From Gnetum montanum (taxonomy: Eukaryota > Streptophyta > Gnetopsida > Gnetales > Gnetaceae), in NCBI GenBank assembly GCA_015680685.1, contig MNCI01002303.1, positions 48,685 to 112,684 of the forward strand: 64,000 nucleotides of DNA, read 5' to 3'. The position numbers and the translations under genes are program-made. Shown in pieces: positions 54,286 to 64,000 of the stretch; position 1 is the stretch's first letter, and every line of letters starts with the position of its first letter. The notes beneath the pieces were generated by a model. That model saw nothing but the letters and a program-made list of their open reading frames with translations, did not search any database and had not been told where the DNA came from.

Positions 54286-55388
54286 AATAGACTACAATAT
54301 ACCTGAAAATAATGCAAAATATTCTAGTTTTGGGAGACTACGCTCCGGGATTGTGTTGTCCACTCTTGCAAGTGGTGTTGAGCATAGGTACAATTTGGGG
54401 GCAAATGGGGGATGCAAAAGGAATGTAAATTGTTGATCTTACTTATTGAAGGAATGTTGGAGCTGAGATGAAGGCTAGTCTTGAGTTCTAGAGGCTCCTA
54501 GAGGCAGTTCTACATGACTATGTTGACTACACTCTAGAGCATAGTCCAACAGTTAGACAAATTTTTCCAAAAAATGAGGTCTAGTGTAGACTACATAGAC
54601 TATGCTTTAGAGTTTAGTCCTAGCAAAGAAAGCATAGCCTTGACAATTAGAAAAATTTGGCAAAAATTGATGCCTTCATGTAGACTATGCTAGCTACACT
54701 CTAGAGCATAGTAGGAAGCGTAGCCTTAAAAGTTAGAAATTTTTTCAAACTATTTATTCCATGCCAACCCAGCCTAATAGCTTCTGGCTAAATTTCTACC
54801 AAACTATTTTTTTTTCATCCCAAGTAAGCTCAATGGGTCTTGGCTTGACAATTAGGAAAATCTACAAAATTAGCCATTGGTATGCTAACTATGCTCTAGA
54901 GTGTAGTCTTGGTAGGGAGAGCATAGTTGAACCCTTAAAATATTTTGTAGCTGCTATTGACACTTAGAAAAATCTTGCAAATATGGTCTTATGTTGTAGA
55001 CTATGCTGACTATGATCTAGAGTGTAGTCCCAGAAGTGGGGATCATAGCCCCAACACTTAGAAAAATAATTGCCTTGTTTTGACACTTAAGATAAATTTG
55101 AAATTGAGACCTAGTGGCCTAGATTTGATGGTGTTTTATTGGCCTCTCTTTGTTGATTTATGGAGGAGTGGCTCGAGAGACATCAATAAAGAATGCAAAA
55201 CACCATNAAGGAGTGGCTCGAGAGACATCAATAAAGAATGCAAAACACCATAGTAGGTTTGGCACCAACATCACCTATCGATACTTAATCAGAGATAGCT
55301 TCACCATACTCAAGAGTGCTAAGGGTAATCAATTACTTGAGGTAAAGGATGTAGGTAATGTGTTAAAGGATAGTAAGGGAATGAAATG
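54286..55388. repeat. degenerate tandem repeats with internal inverted repeats
   Basis: Between about 54500 and 55100 the word CTCTAGAGCATAGTC or a close variant recurs at 54531, 54604, 54697, 54893 and 55014, each followed by an AACA/GTTAGAAAAAT-type end, so irregular units of about 75-120 bp. Several are near-palindromic (for example 54522-54550). The rest, to 55388, has no gene; the single N at 55207 lies inside a duplicated 42-base join. Its last five bases (AAATG, 55384-55388) are the R7 target duplication. Confidence 0.65.
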
Positions 55389-56395
55389 TGATGAGTGGCG
55401 TGGTACCCCTATACTCAACTATACGAATATGAGCATTCACATATGATCTGGTCGAACTTCGCAGGTAGGCTAGTTGTGGCATCTAGATAGTTACACGTTG
55501 ATCACAGTTCGCTGTCTTCCCACTTGGACTAGTATTTGCTTTGTCACATATGGTGTAGTCCAAAGTGAGGTGTATGATGTGGTCCTAACTAGTGCTACTC
55601 CTAGGGATAATGGAAATAACTTTTTTTAAGCTAATAAGGAAAGGGTGAAGAGAGTTTAAGCTAGCCTAAGTGCGATGAGCATCCATCCCTTAGTCATCCA
55701 TACACATCTTAGACCTTGTGTACTACTTTTGGGATTACCAGGCACATTTCCTAGGTATGCTACTAGGATACTAAGTAGTCACACTTAAATGCTCATGATT
55801 AGGTCATACTCATTCCACATTAACAACATGAAATGTAAATTTCAAGAAAGTAAATATTAACTAAAGAAAATAGTAAATAACAGTTAAAGAAATTAAGAGT
55901 TATGTGGATGTTGCAATGATGAAGCACTCTTAATCTTTATTGCTGGTCATGTGCGCATCCAAGTATGTCATACTTGAATCAAGGTGCTATACAATTACAA
56001 TCATCACACTATAGGCATGCACTGGGGGAAGGAGTTGAGAGGAAAAAATGAACAGAAAGAATCTACTTCTATGACCTACTCCCTCTAACTTAATACCTCC
56101 TTTCCTATGCATCCAAATGTGTATTTATAGGCTTTGGTAGGAGTCATGATATCATGTATTCGATATCGCTAGCTAGGTCATGATATCATGTACTCGATAT
56201 CAAGGGTTCAATATCAGGGGTCCAATGTTAAGGGTCTAATTTTAAGGGTTCGGTGTCAAGGGTTTGATGTCAAGGATCTAACATCAAGGGTCTGATGTCA
56301 AGGGTCTGATGTCAAGGGTCCAACTTCAAGGGTCTGATGTCAAGGGTCTAATGTCAAGGGTCTGATATCAGCACCTGAAAAACCACGATTCATCA
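55389..56395 (-). repeat. R7 3' LTR with expanded minisatellite
   Basis: TATA box at 56122-56129; U3 (56130-56395) has GATATC words, then twelve exact-length 14-bp units (56201-56368, consensus CAAGGGTCTGATGT). The 5' LTR has only two such units, which accounts for 140 of the 144 bases of length difference. The neighbouring polypurine tract is decayed (TACTGCATGACT in plus view). Confidence 0.92.
56201..56368. repeat. 14-bp minisatellite, 12 units
   Basis: Units such as CAAGGGTCTGATGT at 56285, 56299 and 56327, with variant units at both ends. It lies within the U3 of the R7 3' LTR; the 5' LTR counterpart is at 61303-61330 (2 units). Confidence 0.95.
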
Positions 56396-56570
56396 TACTG
56401 CATGACTGAATAACAACTCATCCTTGAGTTAAAGAAAGTGAGGAAAAAGTTCATTCAATTACAAACAAGGGATATGTATGAGATTATTGAATGATCATGG
56501 ATTGTTTCATGCCACAATGTGGGACTAAACAAAATTTAGACATAGACACAAAAGATAAAACTTGTGGAAC

Positions 56571-57007
56571 TCATGGGGTTCCCAATGGTGTTGTCTCCTC
56601 CATGGGTGCCTTTCCTTGTCTTGCACTCCAAGCTTATGAGATTGATACCATTGAAGAAGTGCCTAATGTTTCTCCTCTTCTATCTAAGGATTATGAGCCA
56701 TCCATGTTAATGTTCCAATGTGTGATAGAGTCGGCACTCCCCATGGACATGACAGCTACAAGAATGCTTGATTGGCCTTAACATGCCATGCCACAAATAG
56801 TTGTCATTCCTCTTCATAGGCTTGGGCCCTGACCTCTCCACCTTTTGCTTGGCCAAATTATGTAGTGACAGGAGTTCCCTGATGGCTGCTGAATGATTGT
56901 GCCTCTTGCTCTACATGTTTTGCATGAGGTCCTTGGCCTTTGCCTCTCCCGGGGCATTCAGTTGCACCTTGAGAAGGTCCTCCTTGTTGTCCTCTTTTAG
57001 GGGCCAT
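56571..57007 (-). pseudogene. R7 aORF, most reduced form
   Basis: About 145 codons from MAPKRGQQGGPSQGATECPG at 57007 to a stop at 56571 after APMEETTPLGTP. It keeps only the basic N-terminus and the extreme C-terminus; the WPT/WYLGE domain and the coiled coil are gone. The ATG directly follows GTGTGATTATAG. A stop splits it. Confidence 0.65.
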
Positions 57008-58277
57008 CTATAATCACACAAAGATCAATTGTTAGTAAGGTTATTGAAAGAAGTTCAATTATTTCATACCTTACTCATTACCTTTAATAAATGTTGAATT
57101 CTTTACTTAGTGTGATTTTAGAGTTAGAAATTTTTTCAAGGAAGTTACCCTAAAAGTTTAATGTCGAACCTGATTTGTTTAGGTGACACATAAAATGGCA
57201 TGTAATGGTTTTGAATAATGTTTGATAAAATGATGACAAGGGAAAGAATATATTTGACAATGAAGTACTCAAAGGGTATAAAATGATGTGGTGGTGTGCA
57301 ACAAGTACAAATTACAAAAGTCACGCAAGAGGGTCCTCCCCAAAGCAAGTTCTTGCCTATCATGCCCATATGTAACTATACCCAAAAATGTTTGTAGGTA
57401 CTAAAAGGGGTAAATGTAATCCACACTAGTTCCATAAAACACACATGTGTAGATACCACCGTGATGAGGTATGAATTCAATGCTACATAAGACATGGGTT
57501 ACAAATACATGAACAACAAGATGGGATGAAGATCAAGTCCATTCCTTCGATCAGGGACATTGTATTGCTTCATCCAATGATGGACAACCATAAGAGCATC
57601 ATGATAGAAAGACATATGATCACTTGGAATTTTGTTCAAGGGAGGAGTGATTTAGAATTTCTTTATAGCACATATATTTTTGTCTAGTCGCTTTGGCACA
57701 CTTTCTCTTCTTTTTTTCCCTTTTTTTTTGATGTGTAATCTAGAGAAGCTGCCTACCTTTAGGCATGTGTGCATGTCTTTCCAATGGGACCCCCTAAAAT
57801 AGCATTGGGTTACTTGAGTGAGTACCTTTATTACTCTTATTCCCATTTGTTGTTGGATCTACAAGGATCTTAGTACACCCAGGCTACATGGTAACTTCTA
57901 CAAATGTCACTAAAGAGAATCCACAAGTTCCCTTGATGTCACACCCTAGCCATTCCCTCTTAGTCCATTCTTCTTCGCTCTAGGTATAATGAGCACAAAA
58001 TTACTTTAAGTTTTAATGATGTCAAGAATATCATCATACCTAGAGTAGAACTTCTTATTAATAGAATGGTTGGGTGGATATGGTGGGCTTGCTATCTAAA
58101 TAATTAGCCACCTGATACTTGATAGCATAGAACAACACCTCAACCAATGAGTCACATGAGTGCTTTATTCATAGATGAGATTACTCACAAAAAGATAAAA
58201 CAACAAATTGAAAGATGAAAAATTGGGAAAAAATTGTAAAATTAAAGAAAAGGAAAAATATTTATTAATTTGGCTTG
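57008..58277 (-). other. R7 spacer between gag and aORF
   Basis: No supported gene. Shared motifs at 57927-57947, 57754-57786 and 57321-57364; T-rich tract in sense at 58190-58265. It aligns with the R3 and R5 spacers but is shorter. Confidence 0.7.
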
Positions 58278-60362
58278 TTAGAATGGGTAATATCCCCCAT
58301 AACTAAAATTTTTATCATAGCGAGAATTAATAAATGGAATGGTTGGATCCATGCATTTTGGAAATATTAGAGTACAGTCATATCCAAACCACTAGGTGTC
58401 CTTTGATGTGGTGGTTGGAATGTACCCAATTTGGGGTTTACATACTTGATTAAAGTAGGCATAATGGGGAAAATTATGAGATGTAGTCATGTGATAAGGA
58501 GTTGACCCACTATGACACCCATGACCGTAAGTTGGTATGCAAGGATCGATACATCTCCCTACATGGTTATATTCATTGGGCCGCATGGTTGTTGGAGTGT
58601 TGATTGGTGCTCCTAATAAGGTAATAGGAGACGTTGTGTTAGAGGAGACAGATGCATCACAACATTGAACTGGCGCTTGGTTGGAAGGTGTAGTGGTTTT
58701 GGAACCATGCTATCTCTTTCCTTGGTCATGCCTAAAGAAAGGATGCTTTTGACATTGTGGAGGACCTCCACTACTGTTGACCATAGTAGCACAAGTAACA
58801 TTTGTGGGGTGGTGCTATGGTGCAAAACCTTCTGATACAATTAGTGGCAATGTAGAAGGAGGTGAAGGATAAGAATATTGAGGGTGAGGGGAAGTGTAAG
58901 GCACATGAGGTGGTAATTGTGTTGGATAGGATATGGATTGATAGTATTTAGGAGAATGATAACAATGTGGTGAGATAGAGGATGTTGACCTAGATGGGGA
59001 AATAAGATGTTGAACCTAATAAGCACTTGGGTTTGGATGATATGAAGGGTGTGACCAGTTTGAGGGTGGCCTCCCCCATGATTGGGATTTTTACCACTAT
59101 GATTGAACACAATATTTTTGTATGAACTATAGATGTAACATTCTTCCCCAATACTCATGTAAATGTGAAAAGATTGGGCATTGACCTTTGGGATGATCAT
59201 ACAAGAAAATATTACATTGATACGTATGATTAGCAGTTGAGTTTTTATTCTCTTCAACCCTTCTTTTCAATTGTCTAAGGGTGTTCTGTCCTGCTTCTTG
59301 GTTCTTCATGGTTCTACCTCTGATAGTGTTGGTATATTCTTCATATTTTTCATGCATTCATTCTATCATCTTATTGATCTTTGCCTCAATTTCATCTAGT
59401 GATTGTAGTATTAGTAAAGATGATTCTAGCTCCTTGAGTTGAGTTGATTTCTCCTCTTCTTGGTTATGGACCTTTGTTAAATTGAGATTTTTGTCTCGTT
59501 GAGATTTTTCAACATTCTCCCATTTAGGCATCTCTCCTTCTTCTTTTGTTGCCTACTTAATAAGCTCTTGGAATTGGTGGATCCATAGCTCATATAGTTC
59601 ACCTAGGGCATACATCGCTAGGATCTTTCTTATTTCATTACGGAGCCCATCTATGATATGGTACATTAGCCTTTCCTCAGAGAACCCATGGCCTAGGTAG
59701 TTGTTTAACAATGCATAGTATCTTTCTAAGGCCATATCCAAGTGTTCTTGTTGTCCCTGTTTCCATTCTTGGATTTTTCTCCTTAAGGTTGACACTCTTA
59801 CATAAGTTTGATATCTTTCATTAAATAGTTCCACCATTGTTGGCCAACATTGAATTGATTTTGGTTTTAAAGACCTATACCATACTTTTTCTTGGATAAT
59901 GAGTGTCAAAGGAAAGAGATTAAGTTTTTGCCATCCATTATCAATATTGTTCCATACATAGGCATCATGGAAGTTTTGTAAATGATGTTGTGGATCTAAA
60001 TCATAGCCTCCTGAAAATTTNTTTTGTAAATGATGTTGTGGATCTAAATCATAGCCTCCTAAAAATTTGGGAAAGTTGTTTAAATCAAGCTTGGGTAGAT
60101 GGCTTTCCTTACAATGCCTGCAGGATATTCGAACAACCTCTTGTATATGCATTAGGCTCTTAGTGGCTAGTAGGGGTTCATCATCACTAGGTAGATTATG
60201 AGTTTATAAGTTGGGACAATGTTTTCTTTGTTGATGTACATAGGAGACCCCTATATTAGGTTGAGTACTTCAAACTTCATCTTCATCATCATATAATTCA
60301 TTGGTTCTCCAATGAATTGCCTTACTAGTTGTTGCATTATCATAGTCTTGTGAGAGAGACAT
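58278..60362 (-). pseudogene. R7 gag, short form, broken
   Basis: From MSLSQDYDNATTSKAIHW at 60362 to a TAA at 58278. The capsid domain is in the 59553-60152 frame (HCKESHLPKLDLNNFPKFLG, EKVWYRSLKPKSIQCW, ERYQTYVRVSTLRRKIQEWK). The knuckle reads CNIFLYDHPKGQC (59127-59357), with the second Cys changed to Phe as in R5. The tail ends near YGGYYPF. A single N at 60021 with a 46-base repeat on both sides artificially duplicates part of the capsid region. Confidence 0.83.
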
Positions 60363-60475
60363 TGTTGTGAAATTGTGTGTGACTTATTTGCAATTATTTC
60401 CTTATAAAAGATATATCATTAATACTTTGTTACAATGATCTTGTATGATATAAATAATCTAGATAACTAGCACTA

Positions 60476-60493
60476 TCCCTAGCAATGGCATTA
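60476..60493 (-). promoter_or_regulatory. R7 primer-binding site, degenerate
   Basis: Minus-strand TAATGCCATTGCTAGGGA next to the 5' LTR; recognisable as the tRNA-Asp type by position and by comparison with R3, but with more changes, including the first bases. Confidence 0.65.
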
Positions 60494-60494
60494 A

Positions 60495-61357
60495 TGATGA
60501 GTGGTGAGGTATCCCTACATTTAACCATATGAATACAAGCATTCATGCATGATCTAGTCAAACTTTGCAGATGGGCTAGTTGTGGTATCTAGATAGTTAC
60601 ATGTTGATCGCAGTTCCCTATCTTCCCACTTGAACTAGTATTTGCTTTGTCACATGTGGTTTAGTCCAGAGTGGGGTGTATGATGTGGTTCTAACTAGTG
60701 CTACTCCTAGGAACAATGAAAATAACTTTGTCTAAGCTAATAGGGAAAGGGTGAAGAGAGTCTAAGCTAGCCTAAGTGCAATGAGAATCTGTTCCTTTAT
60801 CATTCGTACACATCTTGGACCTCATGTACTATTGTTGGGATTACCAAGCACATATCCTAGGTACGCTACTGGGATACTAAGTAGTCACACTTAAATGCTC
60901 ATGATTAAGTTGTACTCATTCTGCATTGACAACATGAAATGTAAATGTCAAGAAAGTAAATATTAACTAAAGAAAATAGTAAATAACAATTAAAGAAATT
61001 AAGAATTAAGTGGATGCTGCAATGATGAAGTAATCTCAATCTTTATTTCCAGTCATGTGGACATCCAAGTATGTCACACTCGAATAAAGATGTCGTACAA
61101 TTACAATCATCACACTGTGGGCATGCATTGGGGGAAGGAGTTGAGAGGAAAAAATGAATAAAAATAATCTACTTCTATGACCTACTTTAACTTACTACCT
61201 TCTTTCCTATGCACCCAAATGTGTATTTATAAACTTTCACAAGAGTCACGATATTTTGTATCCGATATCACTAGCCAGGCCGCTATATCATGTACCCAAT
61301 ATCGAGGGTCCAGTGTCAAGGGTCTGATATCAGCACCTGACAAACCATGATTCATCA
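60495..61357 (-). repeat. R7 5' LTR
   Basis: Partner of 55389-56395. TATA box at 61224-61231; U3 with GATATC words and two 14-bp units (61303-61330); ends TTCATCA at 61357. Confidence 0.92.
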
Positions 61358-62445
61358 AAATGCAAATAGTGTGATACTGCAAGATGTGGCACGAGGGTGG
61401 CTTGTCACCAAAATAGCGACCTCTCATCAAAATGCTTGTGAGAGAGTTAGCATCCATGGCACTGAAATGGCATACCCCTAAAATTATGATCTCTCATTAG
61501 AGTGCTTATGAGAAGGTCAACATCCATGGCACCAAAACAGCTTGCCCATGAAATTATGACCTCTCGTCAAAGTGCTTATGAGAGGGTTAGTAAGGATTTA
61601 GGGTTTGACTCGTTGTGAAATTACAACTTTGCTAATCTTTGCTTGGGGACATGTTTCATCCCTTCTTTTTTTTTGTGTTTTTTACTTTTATCGCTATGAG
61701 GTGAACTTCCTTTGGGTTCTGCACATTTCAAAATGCTAGCTGCAAGATGCTTTCCATTAGGTGAACTGCATGCCACCTAATGGACTTTACATTAGTGCAA
61801 CTACATCGCGTCTATAGGACAAGTGTTTCCTCCTCGATATCGAATGAGTTGCATTACATTTACATTTACCAGCCCATAGAGGCTCCCCATGGAATGAGTT
61901 GCATTACATTTACCATGGGTTCTATGGTTGACTTAGAGAAGGTGCCATGTGCATTGGAGGGATTTGCAAGCTTGGTGATGTAGGGAAAGGTATGGAAATG
62001 CAAAGTAAAAGGGGTAAATAAGAGTAGGCTATAGTGGAGTAAAAAGGAATGTGTACCTTTGAGTGACTTGGCAAACCCAATCATGCAAGTCAAAGAGGTG
62101 TGTTGACTTGCTGTTATGATGAGATGCATCTCTGCACGACCACCTTTCGGGCTTCATCCTGGAAACACAACTTAGAGAAAATAAGAAAATGGGCACACAA
62201 CGTGAGATGAGAGTAAACTACTAGATGCAAGGGCACTGCAAGTGCTACAATAGTTGGACTAGTGGTAAGTGCTTGAAGAGCTAGTACAGGTGCTGAGGTG
62301 GTGATGCTACAAGTCCCCGAGAGCCTGAGTAATGGCGAGAGCCTAAGGAAAAATTAGCAAAATTGTGGGGGAGTTATAATGTGAAAATGTTCCAAAAGTC
62401 TCTCCCACCAAAAGCTCAAGGTACCAATAAAATGCCCAGGGCTAG
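61358..62445. other. flanking stretch between R7 and R8, with 70-bp repeats
   Basis: No gene recognised. Two full copies of a 70-bp unit (61418-61487, 61488-61557) and a partial third (61558-61591), starting GACCTCTCATCAAAATGCTT. A separate 24-bp direct repeat (GAATGAGTTGCATTACATTT) occurs at about 61844 and 61893. The 61780-62129 frames on both strands are unrecognised. The right end GCTAG (62441-62445) should be the left target copy of R8. Confidence 0.6.
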
Positions 62446-63331
62446 TGATGAGACGCAATATGCACAAGCCACGATATCACATCGTCCCCTGCAATATCGC
62501 ATACGTGATATCGCGGTTCGTCGCCAAATCTATAAATAAGAGGTGGCACTCCCTTCATTTCCCATGTGCTCGTAGTAGGAGTCCTAGAGTGAACAGCTCT
62601 TTATTCAAGCAACATTGTACCTGAACATAAGTTGTGTACGACAATAAAGACGAACTTGATTGGATAAACCTTGCAGTGCATGGATAGGATTTTATTTATT
62701 GTTATTTATTTCTTTCCTAGAATGCGGTATGAGTACGACTTGATTACGAGCATCTAAGGATGTGTATGGATAGTCAAGGAATTGGCTACTCATCACACTT
62801 AGGCTAGTTAGGTTCTCTTACCCTTATCTCCTAGAATGTGGGATGAGTATGACTTGGCTACAAGCACCTACGGGTGTGTACGGCTAGTCAAGGAATTGGC
62901 TGCTTATCACACTTAGGCTAGTTAAGTGCCTCAGTACGACCACTTCGAGCACGTGTGTTACGTGTGGTGATCCCAGTAATGATTAGCATTTGGTAGCCAC
63001 AGTTGCATTGATTCAGGGTGTGTACGGTAAGTGGGAATGGATGTTGACACTAGTTAATATAGACTTAGGTCCTTAGTTAGAGTTAGTTAGCTTTCTCAAC
63101 CCTTCACCCTTTAGCATAGGAGATAAACCTGAAAAGACCAAAAAAATCATATACCTCGGACTTAATTAACCATACACCGTGACAATAACAAGTAATTCTG
63201 GGAGGACAACGAATGATTAATCCCAAGTGTTCCATGGGGCATTTAGGCATTTAGTTTGTGGAGTTCAACTGGATCGCACGTGCTCCCCTCGTTTCATATG
63301 GTTAAGTGTAGGGGTACCTCGCCACTCATCA
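62446..63331 (+). repeat. R8 5' LTR
   Basis: Starts TGATGAGACGCAATATGC and ends GCCACTCATCA. U3 of 85 bp holds ACGATATCACATCG and CGTGATATCGCGG words; TATA box (TATAAATA) at 62531-62538; AATAAA at 62643-62648. A 114-bp tandem duplication occupies 62716-62943. Confidence 0.9.
62716..62943 (+). repeat. 114-bp tandem duplication in R8 LTR
   Basis: Two copies starting CCTAGAATGCGGTATGAG (62716) and CCTAGAATGTGGGATGAG (62830), each ending in CACACTTAGGCTAGTTA. Other LTRs of the family have one copy of this stretch. Confidence 0.85.
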
Positions 63332-63332
63332 T

Positions 63333-63350
63333 TGGTGCCGTTGCTGGGGA
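63333..63350 (+). promoter_or_regulatory. R8 primer-binding site (tRNA-Asp type)
   Basis: TGGTGCCGTTGCTGGGGA, one base after the LTR; 16 of 18 bases match the complement of the plant tRNA-Asp 3' end, the best preserved site in the window. Confidence 0.88.
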
Positions 63351-63472
63351 CTAAGTGTTTGTGCACCGAATAGAACATAAGGGATATCACTCACATCGTT
63401 GTGAGCCTTAATGAACCTTTAGGTTAATCAGAAGAAAAATTTTTATAATGGTCATTTAGCACACCGATAAAA

Positions 63473-64000
63473 ATGCCTTCTTCTCATAAGAGCAACTCAC
63501 CACCTAAGGACCATACTAGAGACAGTCGGCAAGATAAAAGACATAACCAAAATCAGCCAAATCCTAAACAATATAGGGTGACATATACTTATCCTGATGA
63601 GTTTGTGCCTAATCTTACCTTTATCCTCCATCAAGATGAATAGTTGCGTTGGAGAGATTTGTTTGGTAACATAGTGTTACCTCCAGATTGTGTTGTCCCT
63701 AACATGCTTCTCCATGCTTTGGCACAGACCGGTATGACAGAACTTTACACCGAATACATTACGACAAATTCTGATATGAGGGATTATCATCCCATAGATT
63801 TACAACTTATGAGGGATGCAAGGTGGGAGAGCCAATATACTTTTCTGAAGGGCAAAGCCCCGCACGTCCTTAGCGAAATAGGAGATGAGGAACCCCTTAT
63901 CACGGGTTCTTTAGCAAAGGATGTTCCCCCTCCTAATGATGGTGAGGAGGAAGGGTATCAGAACATATGATCAACAATCCATATCCCTAGTTCTGATACC
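63473..64000 (+). pseudogene. R8 gag N-terminus, long form, one early stop
   Basis: Starts MPSSHKSNSPPKDHTRDSRQ at 63473. A TAG at 63641-63643 replaces the CAA (Gln) codon seen in R1. The open frame then runs to a TGA at 63968-63970, with NIVLPPDCVVPNMLLHALAQ, DYHPIDLQLMRDARWESQYT and KGKAPHVLSEIGDEEPL. It matches the R1 gag start (TFILHQDE, NIVLP, NMLL, DYHP). The capsid domain would follow beyond the window. Confidence 0.75.

Larger units (their letters stand above)
55389..61357 (-). mobile_element. R7: non-autonomous Athila-type element with gag and aORF remnant, no pol
   Basis: Complete 6.0-kb minus-strand element with a perfect AAATG target duplication (55384-55388 and 61358-61362). Plan as in R3 and R5: 5' LTR (60495-61357), degenerate primer-binding site, gag (60362-58278), spacer, much-reduced aORF (57007-56571), decayed polypurine tract, 3' LTR (55389-56395). 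Confidence 0.92.
62446..64000 (+). mobile_element. R8: Athila-type element, 5' end
   Basis: Plus-strand element with 5' LTR (62446-63331), primer-binding site (63333-63350), leader and the start of a long-form gag; it runs out of the window. Gag N-terminal similarity to R1 suggests a pol-bearing type rather than the R3/R5/R7 type. Confidence 0.88.

Noticed and set aside
54500-55100. CRISPR-like array
   Set aside because: Units are irregular in length and diverged throughout, with no constant repeats and unique spacers; this is plant DNA.
55150-55446. 98-residue frame with a repeated GVARETSIKNAKHH segment
   Set aside because: The repeat comes from a single-N assembly join, and the frame runs into the R7 LTR.

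Overview
This is plant nuclear DNA made almost entirely of decayed LTR retrotransposons, most of them inserted into one another. I found no intact host gene, tRNA, rRNA or CRISPR array. The primer-binding sites resemble the complement of plant tRNA-Asp. Gag carries the CX2CX3HX4C knuckle typical of Athila, pol has the order protease-RT-RNase H-integrase, and an extra ORF follows pol. Together these point to the Athila lineage of Ty3/gypsy. Two further copies have gag and protease resembling the Tat/Ogre lineage, and one LINE fragment resembles the RTE clade. LTR pairs look heavily diverged by eye, so the insertions are old. A large seed-plant genome is likely; I cannot name the species.

Names used below: R1-R8 are Athila-type copies, T1-T2 are Tat-type copies and L1 is the LINE. 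Layout: R1 (minus, 1-4060: protease end, gag, PBS, 5' LTR) lies inside the pol of R2 (plus, 4061-8685 and 15930-17030). R2 is also split by R3 (minus, 8686-15929). L1 (17031-17640) follows. T1 (minus, 18800-19097 and 29903-32250) is split by R4 (plus, 19098-21738 and 28324-29902), which is split by R5 (minus, 21739-28323), a three-level nest. T2 (plus gag-protease, 34602-38215) is followed by an antisense, intron-containing coiled-coil gene (38861-44126). R6 (minus, 44698-54285) is a 5'-truncated pol-bearing copy. R7 (minus, 55389-61357) is complete at both ends. R8 (plus, from 62446) leaves the window inside gag.

Five-base target duplications support R3 (one mismatch), R5 (perfect), R7 (perfect) and R4 (decayed, but explained by the uninterrupted homologous site in T2).

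Biologically, R3, R5 and R7 form a non-autonomous family. They keep LTRs, gag and the additional ORF (aORF) but have no pol, so they probably relied on proteins from relatives such as R1, R2 or R6. The aORF begins directly at a conserved splice-acceptor-like sequence in nearly every copy, which suggests a spliced subgenomic message. Three short motifs recur in the same order in the non-coding spacer before the aORF of six copies; they are the strongest unexplained signal here. LTRs share R/U5 and ends (TGATGAG...CTCATCA) but carry different repeat modules in a very short U3. Several apparent tandem repeats around single N bases are assembly joins, not biology.
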